Assembly: GCA_007118765.1 (NCBI GenBank)
Contig: SKQZ01000412.1
Coordinates: forward strand, 1-8,201
From: Candidatus Hydrogenedentota bacterium
GTDB taxonomy: Bacteria > Hydrogenedentota > Hydrogenedentia > Hydrogenedentales > CAITNO01
Direction of reading: 5' to 3'
Length of the DNA: 8,201 bases
Positions 1 to 5,154 of the stretch are shown piece by piece. The position numbers and the translations under genes were made by a program. A model generated the notes under the pieces. The model searched no databases, was not told where the DNA came from, and saw nothing but the letters and a program-made list of their open reading frames with translations. Position 1 is the stretch's first letter. Each line of letters opens with the position of its first letter.

Positions 1-205
1 CGCCGTAAAAGCGGCGCAGCACAGCCATATAGACATCGCTTTTTGAACCCAAATGATGATGAACCGTGGCGATATTGAGGTCTGCGGCGGCGGCAATCTG
101 GCGTGTCGTAACGCCGTGAAAGCCCTTCTCGGCGAATAACCGCGTGGCCGCGTCCAGAATACGTGTTGTACTGTCTACGTTTTTATTTTGCGCTTTCACA
201 ACCAT
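1..205 (-). CDS. TetR-family transcriptional regulator, N-terminal part (cut by window edge)
   Basis: Reading leftward from the ATG at 205 gives 68 codons before the window ends, so only the DNA-binding half is visible. Residues 12-35 (TTRILDAATRLFAEKGFHGV) are the first helices of a TetR_N domain. Residues 34-59 (TRQIAAAADLNIATVHHHLG then SKSDVY) are the helix-turn-helix and the family's typical F/H-x-x-K-x-x-L/V-like ending. GAGGAAGG lies 8 nt before the ATG and supports this start. The ligand-binding half is missing, so the inducer cannot be inferred. The gene is divergent from the VOC enzyme gene, and the shared gap holds a palindrome at the predicted start of this gene's own transcript. 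By analogy with other TetR repressors it probably represses itself and perhaps its neighbour. Family assignment is firm; the target is inference. Confidence 0.92.
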   Translation of the reverse strand, partial: MVVKAQNKNVDSTTRILDAATRLFAEKGFHGVTTRQIAAAADLNIATVHHHLGSKSDVYMAVLRRFYG

Positions 206-250
206 TCACGCGCCCTTCCTCAAGTGACACCTTAACGTATCGGGTTGAGT

Positions 251-268
251 CCATCAATTGATTGATGG
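251..268. promoter_or_regulatory. Candidate TetR operator palindrome
   Basis: A perfect inverted repeat, CCATCAAT-TG-ATTGATGG (8-bp arms, 2-bp centre), covers roughly +1 to +18 of the predicted regulator transcript. It lies between the two divergent genes. Size, symmetry and position are those of a TetR-dimer site. A weak rightward -10-like TATTAT (274-279) lies beside it, so binding could affect both directions. Binding by the neighbouring regulator is inferred. Confidence 0.65.
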
Positions 269-274
269 GTACTT

Positions 275-303
275 ATTATGGCACAATGGCCGCACAGTGT
301 CAA
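275..303 (-). promoter_or_regulatory. Predicted sigma70-type promoter for the TetR-family gene
   Basis: On the minus strand a perfect -35 hexamer TTGACA (plus-strand 298-303) is separated by exactly 17 nt from CATAAT (275-280), which matches the -10 consensus at 5 of 6 positions. Transcription would start near 268 and run into the regulator gene, leaving a leader of about 60 nt. Seen directly in sequence; activity is inferred. Confidence 0.72.
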
Positions 304-422
304 TCTGCTTTTCCGCATGGCGAAACGGATGACGTCCGCACACGGTCAAAGAAGAGAGCAGCCTGTCCGACCACATAGCGCATCCATACGACTTGTGAAA
401 CACACAACACGGGAGACGACAC

Positions 423-986
423 ATGAACGAACATGCTGTTAGCGAAACAATTAAGGCGCTTGGACTGCCGCGGGTCTATCAGCTGGGCATTGTTGTAAAC
501 AACATTGAAAAGGCGCTGCCCTTTTACACGGAGTTCATGGGCATCACACCGTGGTATCGCGGTGTTGTGGCGGACATGAAAACCATCTATCATGGCGCGG
601 AGATTGAAGCGGATGTTGACATGATATTCGGGTATTCCGGGCGGCTGATGATCGAAATCATCGAGCCCAAGGGCGGTGATGCCAACATCTATTCCGAACA
701 CCTGCGAACACAAGGGGAGGGGCTGCATCATCTTGGCATTGAGGTGCGCAATTACGAGGGCTGCATGAAACGCATAGACGAGATGGGTATCCCGGTAATT
801 CAGTCTGGCGCCCTCAAAAGCAAGGGCGGGGCCATGTCAAAGTTTGCGTACATAGATACCACGGCATGGTGCGGCTATCCCATTGAGATCATGGAAACCC
901 GTCTGTTTGGTCTGCCCCTCGGGAAGGGGCAGTTCATGATGCGGGTGGGCTGTCTGTTGGGCGACGCGGAAAAAGTGCGGGCCTAA
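423..986 (+). CDS. VOC-superfamily (glyoxalase/bleomycin-resistance/dioxygenase fold) metalloenzyme
   Basis: A 187-residue protein with two beta-alpha-beta-beta-beta halves. The first begins at residue 19 (YQLGIVVNNIEKALPFYTEFMG), the second at 102 (HHLGIEVRNYEGCMKRIDEMG). Aligning the two halves suggests metal ligands Q20, E78 (in LMIEIIEP), H103 and E155 (in YPIEIMET). This is a Gln-Glu-His-Glu set, with Gln where most bacterial relatives have His. The protein is longer than methylmalonyl-CoA epimerases (about 135-150 residues), with extra residues mainly at both ends. The ATG is preceded by GGGAGA six to seven nt upstream. It is divergent from a TetR-family gene, consistent with substrate-induced control. 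It could be an isomerase, lyase, epimerase or ring-cleavage-type enzyme; the substrate is not decidable from sequence. No clear terminator is seen before the convergent argG end 23 nt away. Confidence 0.88.
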   Translation: MNEHAVSETIKALGLPRVYQLGIVVNNIEKALPFYTEFMGITPWYRGVVADMKTIYHGAEIEADVDMIFGYSGRLMIEIIEPKGGDANIYSEHLRTQGEGLHHLGIEVRNYEGCMKRIDEMGIPVIQSGALKSKGGAMSKFAYIDTTAWCGYPIEIMETRLFGLPLGKGQFMMRVGCLLGDAEKVRA

Positions 987-1009
987 GCCATTTGGACGGC
1001 GTCCGGGGG

Positions 1010-2227
1010 TTATCCCTTGAAGAATCCCGCGTTGTTCCGTGCGCGCAGGCGCAGTGCATTGAGCCGGATAAAGCCGGTGGCGTCGCTCTGTTCGTATGCG
1101 CCTTCGTCTTCCTCAAACGTGGCTATCTTCGGGTCATACAAGGTTTTTTCTGCGCGGCGTCCCACCACGTCGCAGCTGCCCTTGTAGAGGCGCAGCCGCG
1201 CGACGCCGGTGACGTCTTCCTGGCTCTTGTCCACAAAGGCCATAAGCGCCTCCATTTCCGGCGCATACCAAAATCCGTTGTAGATGAGTTGTGCAATTTT
1301 TGGCGCGAGCATGTCGCGCTGCAACATGACCTCGCGGTCCATGGTCAATGTTTCCACGGCGCGGTGGGCTGCGTAAAGGACGGTGCCGCCGGGCGTTTCG
1401 TATACGCCGCGTGATTTCATGCCGACGAAACGGTTTTCGACAAGGTCCACGCGTCCCACGCCGTTGGCGCCGGCCACGGCATTCAGTTTCTCCAGCAGGG
1501 GCACGGGATCAAGGCGCTCGCCGTCTACTGCGACAGGCGTGCCCGCCTCAAATTCGACTTCCACGTAGGTGGGCGTGTCCGGCGCTTCTGTGGCGGGTAC
1601 GGTCAGCAGATAGGTGTCATCAAGGGGCTCGTTCCACGGGTCTTCCAGGTTGCCCCCTTCAAACGAAATATGCAGCAGGTTGCGGTCGCAGGAGTAGGGC
1701 TTTTCTTTGCTGGCCGGTACGGGGATGTTGTGTTGTTCGGCATAGGCGATCATCTTTTCGCGGCTGTTCAACGTCCACTGCGGGTCGCGCCACGGCGCAA
1801 TAATGCGCACGTTCGGTTCAAGCGCCATGCAGGTGAGTTCAAAGCGCACCTGATCGTTTCCTTTGCCGGTGGCGCCATGTGCGACGGCGTCCGCGCCGTA
1901 TTCACGCAACACATCAATTTGCGCCTTGGCAATTACCGGTCGCGCCACGCTGGTACCCAGCAGATAGCATCCTTCGTAAACGGCATTGGCGCGCATGGCG
2001 GGAAATACAAAGTCGCGCACGAAGGCGTCCCGCAAATCCTTTACCACCACGGCGCTTGCGCCGGTGTCAACCGCCTTTTGCCGTGCCGGTTCGGTTTCTT
2101 CGCCCTGACCCACATCCGCGATATAGGCGATGATCTCGGCTTGATACGTTTCTTGGAGCCATTTCAGGATGATGGAAGTGTCAAGGCCGCCGGAATAGGC
2201 GAGCACGATTTTTTTGACGTCGCTCAT
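1010..2227 (-). CDS. argG: Argininosuccinate synthase
   Basis: A 405-residue cytoplasmic enzyme that joins citrulline and aspartate using ATP to give argininosuccinate, the penultimate step of arginine synthesis. The N-terminal ATP-pyrophosphatase loop is intact (AYSGGLDTS, residues 10-18). YLLGTSVARP (88-97) and HGATGKGNDQVRFE (117-130), both diagnostic for the family, are present. The length is normal for the family and the protein looks complete. AGAGGA lies 5 nt before the ATG. It is the last gene of the leftward arg cluster, 91 nt after argF; that gap contains only a short hairpin (CGGGA/TCCCG) and no convincing terminator, so co-transcription is likely. It converges on the VOC gene. argH, which usually acts next, is not in the window. 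Confidence 0.98.
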   Translation of the reverse strand: MSDVKKIVLAYSGGLDTSIILKWLQETYQAEIIAYIADVGQGEETEPARQKAVDTGASAVVVKDLRDAFVRDFVFPAMRANAVYEGCYLLGTSVARPVIAKAQIDVLREYGADAVAHGATGKGNDQVRFELTCMALEPNVRIIAPWRDPQWTLNSREKMIAYAEQHNIPVPASKEKPYSCDRNLLHISFEGGNLEDPWNEPLDDTYLLTVPATEAPDTPTYVEVEFEAGTPVAVDGERLDPVPLLEKLNAVAGANGVGRVDLVENRFVGMKSRGVYETPGGTVLYAAHRAVETLTMDREVMLQRDMLAPKIAQLIYNGFWYAPEMEALMAFVDKSQEDVTGVARLRLYKGSCDVVGRRAEKTLYDPKIATFEEDEGAYEQSDATGFIRLNALRLRARNNAGFFKG

Positions 2228-2318
2228 GATAGTCCTCTTTCATTGCTGGTGCGGGATGTCCCGTCGCCATGGTTTTATGGTTGTTGCGGATACATAAACT
2301 GCCGCGCATTCTTACGCG

Positions 2319-3230
2319 CTAGACATCGCCCAACAGTGTGGCCAATACCGCCTTTTGCGCGTGCAACCGATTTTCTGCTTGATCAAAACATACGGAACAA
2401 GGCCCGTCAATGACATCTGCCGATACCTCCTGGCCGCGGTGTGCGGGCAGGCAATGCATAAAAATTGCGTCCGGTTTGGCCAGCGCCATGAGCCGGTCGT
2501 TCACTTGATAGGGCGCAAAAATCTGTTGTCGTTCCGCCGTCTCGGCTTCCTGGCCCATGCTGGCCCAGACATCGGTATACACGGCATCGGCGTCGCGCAA
2601 CCCTGTTTCGCAATCATGGGTAATTTCAAACGTGCCCTGCATTTCACTGCGTGCCCGCTCAACGAGTTCCGGGTTGCCCGCATATCCTTCCGGGCACACC
2701 AATGTAAGATTCAACGGCACGCGGGCGGCGAAATGGGCCCATGAGTGGAACACGTTGTTGCCGTCGCCGACGAATGCCACTTTGAGACGGCTCAGGTCAT
2801 GTCCTTTGTGTTCGCGCAAGGTCTGAACGTCCGCCAATATCTGGCAGGGATGCAGCATGTCGGTCAGCGCATTGATCACCGGGATATGCGTGCATTCCGC
2901 CATCTGCACCACATGCTCATGCTTGAAGGTACGCGCCATGATGCCGTCCACCCAGCGCTCGAGGTTGTGCGCCACGTCGGACACGGTTTCGCGTTCGCCC
3001 AATCGTGCATCCATCAGCACGGAATATCCGCCCAGCTGAAACATGCCCACCTGAAACGTCAGCCGTGTGCGCAGGCTCGGTTTCTCAAAGATGAGCGCCA
3101 ATGTTTTGCCTTCCAACAGCCGGTGCGGCTCGTCGGCCTTCTGGAGCGCCTTCAATTCGTCGGCAAGGGCGAGCAAGGCCAGCAATTCGTCACCCGCATA
3201 GTCGGCAAGGGATACAAAGTCCTTTACCAT
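2319..3230 (-). CDS. argF: Ornithine carbamoyltransferase
   Basis: A 303-residue enzyme that makes citrulline from ornithine and carbamoyl phosphate. The carbamoyl-phosphate loop is SLRTR (52-56), with Leu where many homologues have Thr. HPCQ (127-130), the ornithine-side DVWASMG (220-226) and HCLPAHRG (259-266) are all present, which separates it from aspartate carbamoyltransferase. An open frame continues upstream to 3365, but the ATG at 3230 is chosen for three reasons: GGAGGA sits 6 nt before it, homology starts there (MVKDFVSLAD), and the upstream part is antiparallel-frame read-through of argD. The start overlaps the argD stop by 7 nt (ATGGTAA), indicating translational coupling. It is the third gene of the arg operon. 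Confidence 0.97.
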   Translation of the reverse strand: MVKDFVSLADYAGDELLALLALADELKALQKADEPHRLLEGKTLALIFEKPSLRTRLTFQVGMFQLGGYSVLMDARLGERETVSDVAHNLERWVDGIMARTFKHEHVVQMAECTHIPVINALTDMLHPCQILADVQTLREHKGHDLSRLKVAFVGDGNNVFHSWAHFAARVPLNLTLVCPEGYAGNPELVERARSEMQGTFEITHDCETGLRDADAVYTDVWASMGQEAETAERQQIFAPYQVNDRLMALAKPDAIFMHCLPAHRGQEVSADVIDGPCSVCFDQAENRLHAQKAVLATLLGDV

Positions 3231-4417
3231 CCCAATTCCTCCAAGGATGCCAGCAACGCGGCAACTACGCAGTCCACCGCCGCGCGGTCCACAATAAGCG
3301 GCGGCAGGAAACGCAACACCATCGGTCCCGCAGGCCCGCAAATGATGCCTGCATTCAACATGCATTCCACAAGCGGCGTGACGCCCCGATCAAATTCCAC
3401 GCCTATCATGAGGCCCCGTCCGCGCACCTCATAGATACACTCGAACTCTTTGGAAAGGTTGAGCAGTTGCTCAATGAAGTAACAGCCTGTTTCCCGCGCA
3501 TCTTCAATGAAGCCGGGCGTTATAAGCGTTTCAAAGGTGGCCAACGCCGCTGCCGCGCTTAACGGGTTGCCGCCAAAAGTACAGGCATGTGCGCCGGGCG
3601 CGAAACCCTCGGCCACTTTGTCCGAGCAGCCCATCGCGCCGATGGGCACGCCATTGCCTAGGCCCTTGGCCAGTGTGATGATGTCGGGCACGACATCCTC
3701 GTTCTGGTAGGCAAACAAAGAACCCGTGCGGCCCAGTCCGGTCTGCACTTCATCAAAGGCCAACAGCACATCTTTTTCGTCGCAAAGCTGTCTGACCGCA
3801 GGCAGATAACCCGGTGTTGGCACCCGTACGCCGCCTTCGCCTTGAATGGGTTCCAGCATGACCAGTCCGACTTGCGGTGTGATGGCCTCTGCGAGCGCGT
3901 CAATATCGTTGTAGCTAACATAGTGGAATCCGGGCAGCAGCGGCTCGAAGCCCTGATGATACTTGGGCTGGCCGGTGGCGGTGACGGTGGCCATGGTGCG
4001 CCCGTGGAACGATTGCTCCGCCACCACGATTTCCGGTTTGGGTGTGCCTTGTTGCGCCCAATAGCGGCGGGCAATTTTTAACGCGGCTTCATTGGCTTCG
4101 GCGCCGCCGTTACAGAAAAACCATTTGTCGGCAAAGCTGTGTTCGCACAATAACGCGGCGAGCTTCGCCTGTTGTTCAATGTAATACAGATTTGACACAT
4201 GGACCAGCGTACGCGCTTGCTCGCAAATGGCTTCGGTCACCGTGGGATGACAATGTCCGAGGTTGCACACGGCGATTCCGGCGAAGAAATCCAGATACTC
4301 GTGTCCTTCCGCATCCCAGAGTTTCGCGCCTTCGCCCCGCACCAATGCCAGTTTACGCGTACCATAGGTGTTCACAACATGTTGATCGTTTAATTGCCGA
4401 ATCGTGTCCGTATCCAT
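3224..4417 (-). CDS. argD: Acetylornithine aminotransferase
   Basis: A 397-residue class-III PLP aminotransferase that converts N-acetylglutamate semialdehyde to N-acetylornithine with glutamate as amino donor. Landmarks in order: FFAGIAVCNLGHCHP (44-58), NGGAEANEAALK (103-114) for cofactor phosphate binding, SFHGRT (136-141), the PLP-nitrogen aspartate D222 in FDEVQTGLGRTG, the Schiff-base lysine K251 in LAKGLGNGVPIGA, and TFGGNPLSAAAA (280-291). Residue 104 is Gly where relatives usually have Ser (NSGAEAN). The start ATG follows AAGGAG by 6-7 nt. Its stop overlaps the argF start, and it lies 44 nt after the zinc-ribbon gene. Context with argF and argG favours the arginine role over ornithine or GABA transaminase. 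Bacterial ArgD enzymes can also act on N-succinyl-diaminopimelate pathway substrates, so a second role in lysine synthesis is possible. Confidence 0.96.
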   Translation of the reverse strand: MDTDTIRQLNDQHVVNTYGTRKLALVRGEGAKLWDAEGHEYLDFFAGIAVCNLGHCHPTVTEAICEQARTLVHVSNLYYIEQQAKLAALLCEHSFADKWFFCNGGAEANEAALKIARRYWAQQGTPKPEIVVAEQSFHGRTMATVTATGQPKYHQGFEPLLPGFHYVSYNDIDALAEAITPQVGLVMLEPIQGEGGVRVPTPGYLPAVRQLCDEKDVLLAFDEVQTGLGRTGSLFAYQNEDVVPDIITLAKGLGNGVPIGAMGCSDKVAEGFAPGAHACTFGGNPLSAAAALATFETLITPGFIEDARETGCYFIEQLLNLSKEFECIYEVRGRGLMIGVEFDRGVTPLVECMLNAGIICGPAGPMVLRFLPPLIVDRAAVDCVVAALLASLEELGW

Positions 4418-4435
4418 TGTTGTTCTCCTTCCATT

Positions 4436-4460
4436 GGCGCCGGGATGCAGGGATGGCGCC
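4436..4460. repeat. Small inverted repeat between the zinc-ribbon gene and argD
   Basis: GGCGCC occurs at 4436-4441 and again at 4455-4460, separated by 13 nt. This can form a 6-bp GC stem in the operon mRNA between the zinc-ribbon stop codon and the argD ribosome site. No T-run follows, so it is not a standard terminator; it could be an mRNA processing or stability element, or chance. Confidence 0.35.
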
Positions 4461-4461
4461 G

Positions 4462-4764
4462 CTAACTGGCTTTCGCTGTCGGCGCCGGTTTGGACGCGCT
4501 GTCCTTTGACTCCTTTTTGCTTTCCGATTTTGTTTCCGATTTTGCAGCCGTTTCCTTGGCGTCAGACGCGGGCGGCTTGCCTTTTCTTTTATAATCGGTT
4601 TCGTAAAAGCCGCTGCCTTTGAAAATAATGCCTGCGCCTGCGCCCAGCAGCCGCAAGCATGGGCCGCCGCATTCTTCGCATTTCACGCGCGGGTTGGCGC
4701 TCATGCTGTGAAATACGTCCTGGGTATGATCGCACCGCTTGCATTGATATGAATAGGTAGGCAT
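4462..4764 (-). CDS. FmdB-family zinc-ribbon protein
   Basis: A 100-residue protein. The N-terminal half is a zinc ribbon with two CxxC knuckles, CKRC (8-11) and CEEC (29-32), inside the family pattern MPTYSYQCKRC ... SMS ... GGPCLRLLGAGAGIIFKGSGFYETDY. The GAGAGIIFKGSGFY-like stretch (41-54) is the most conserved part of the FmdB/CxxC_CxxC_SSSS group. The C-terminal 40 residues are low-complexity Lys/Ser/Glu/Ala and probably disordered. An open frame runs upstream to 4983, but the ATG at 4764 has AAGGAG seven nt before it and the homology begins there. Named after a putative regulator of formamidase genes; its biochemical role is not established. It is the first gene of the arginine operon, 44 nt before argD, so it is co-transcribed but not obviously part of the pathway. 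Confidence 0.93.
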   Translation of the reverse strand: MPTYSYQCKRCDHTQDVFHSMSANPRVKCEECGGPCLRLLGAGAGIIFKGSGFYETDYKRKGKPPASDAKETAAKSETKSESKKESKDSASKPAPTAKAS

Positions 4765-4924
4765 GCTAACACTCCTTATGAAATGCCCGTTCATTATCGC
4801 AGTAAAATGAAAACAGGACAAAACACCCCCCTGTCCCGCGTGTGGTTCCAGCACCCTGGAAACAAACGCCGAACAACAGATAGCACATGCGTCCTGCCTC
4901 TCCGCGCATCCTGCTTCCAGAGAG
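4765..4924 (-). promoter_or_regulatory. Putative long 5' leader of the arg operon with two hairpins
   Basis: If transcription starts just downstream of the predicted promoter, the zinc-ribbon mRNA carries about 160 nt of leader. Hairpin one is TTCCAG/CTGGAA with a 4-nt loop (4846-4861). Hairpin two has alternative 5-bp stems (GGACA/TGTCC, 4816-4836, or ACAGG/CCTGT, 4813-4834) and is followed on the transcript by a U-rich stretch (TGTTTTCATTTT). It resembles a weak attenuator, but the stems are short. No T-box core or known riboswitch was recognised. Confidence 0.3.
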
Positions 4925-4930
4925 CCCATT

Positions 4931-4959
4931 AGTCTACCAGTTTTTGCCGTTCCATGCAA
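4931..4959 (-). promoter_or_regulatory. Predicted promoter for the zinc-ribbon-argDFG operon
   Basis: On the minus strand TTGCAT (plus-strand 4954-4959) lies 17 nt before TAGACT (4931-4936). The -10 element is preceded by TGG, giving an extended -10. The -35 matches only 3 of 6 consensus positions, but a T9 tract overlaps it on the upstream side. It is the best leftward promoter seen in the divergent region. Confidence 0.5.
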
Positions 4960-5003
4960 AAAAAAATCCCGCATCAGACACACAAAGACGCCGTGTGCGA
5001 TGC
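4958..5003 (-). terminator. Terminator-like hairpin with T9 tract in the divergent region
   Basis: On the minus strand GCATC-g-CACAC, a 9-nt loop, then GTGTG-tct-GATGC forms two stacked 5-bp stems (plus-strand 4971-5003). GGGA and nine T residues follow (4958-4966). This has the layout of a rho-independent terminator for leftward transcription, though no leftward gene lies directly upstream. It may block antisense transcripts from entering the arg operon promoter, or end a short RNA. Confidence 0.4.
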
Positions 5004-5061
5004 CGCATTACCGGCGGCGGTTGTCGGCGTTTTTCCGGCACGGGAAGGCCGTTCCCATAAT

Positions 5062-5100
5062 CGTATGTTATACTAACGCGCCTCAAGCGCGTTACATACG
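5062..5100. repeat. 14-bp interrupted inverted repeat around a -10 element
   Basis: The right arm (5087-5100) is the exact reverse complement of CGTATGTAACGCGC. The left arm (5062-5081) is the same 14 bases split by six extra bases, TATACT, between CGTATGT and AACGCGC. The loop is CTCAA (5082-5086). The inner part alone gives an uninterrupted 8-bp stem, TAACGCGC/GCGCGTTA. The six extra bases are the predicted -10 hexamer of the downstream gene. It could be a regulator site or mRNA hairpin. Confidence 0.7.
5066..5074 (+). promoter_or_regulatory. Predicted extended -10 promoter of the propeller/diaphorase operon
   Basis: TG-T-TATACT (5066-5074) is an extended -10 element with 5 of 6 consensus bases. 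No good -35 is seen at 16-18 nt upstream, which is tolerable for extended -10 promoters. An alternative -10, CATAAT, lies at 5056-5061. Transcription would begin near 5081, about 75 nt before the chosen start codon. Confidence 0.5.
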
Positions 5101-5154
5101 CGATATCCCTGTTTGGAAACATATCTCCCGATACGACTGTTATGGGAAAACGCA

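Noticed and set aside
987..1009. Possible bidirectional terminator between the VOC gene and argG
   Set aside because: Only a 4-bp stem (GGAC/GTCC) without a T-run on either strand is present.
1670..2413. A 247-codon plus-strand open frame opposite argG
   Set aside because: argG on the other strand is certain by motif and length; the plus frame has no domain or ribosome site.
3231..3365. Upstream extension of the argF frame by 45 codons
   Set aside because: It lies inside argD, has no similarity to ornithine carbamoyltransferases, and a strong ribosome site places the start at 3230.
4779..4793. ARG-box-like inverted repeat TGAA-7-TTCA before the zinc-ribbon gene
   Set aside because: Known ARG boxes have six bases between these half-sites and an AT-rich centre; here there are seven, GC-rich, and the site lies far downstream of the predicted promoter.
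4766..4908. Possible leader peptide of about 47 codons in the arg leader, ending just before the zinc-ribbon start
   Set aside because: It has only a weak ribosome site and no run of arginine codons as expected for an attenuation peptide. The open frame is short enough to be chance.
4765..4983. Upstream extension of the zinc-ribbon frame by 73 codons
   Set aside because: The family starts at MPTYSYQC and the ribosome site AAGGAG sits directly before that ATG; the extension has no recognisable domain and crosses the predicted promoter.
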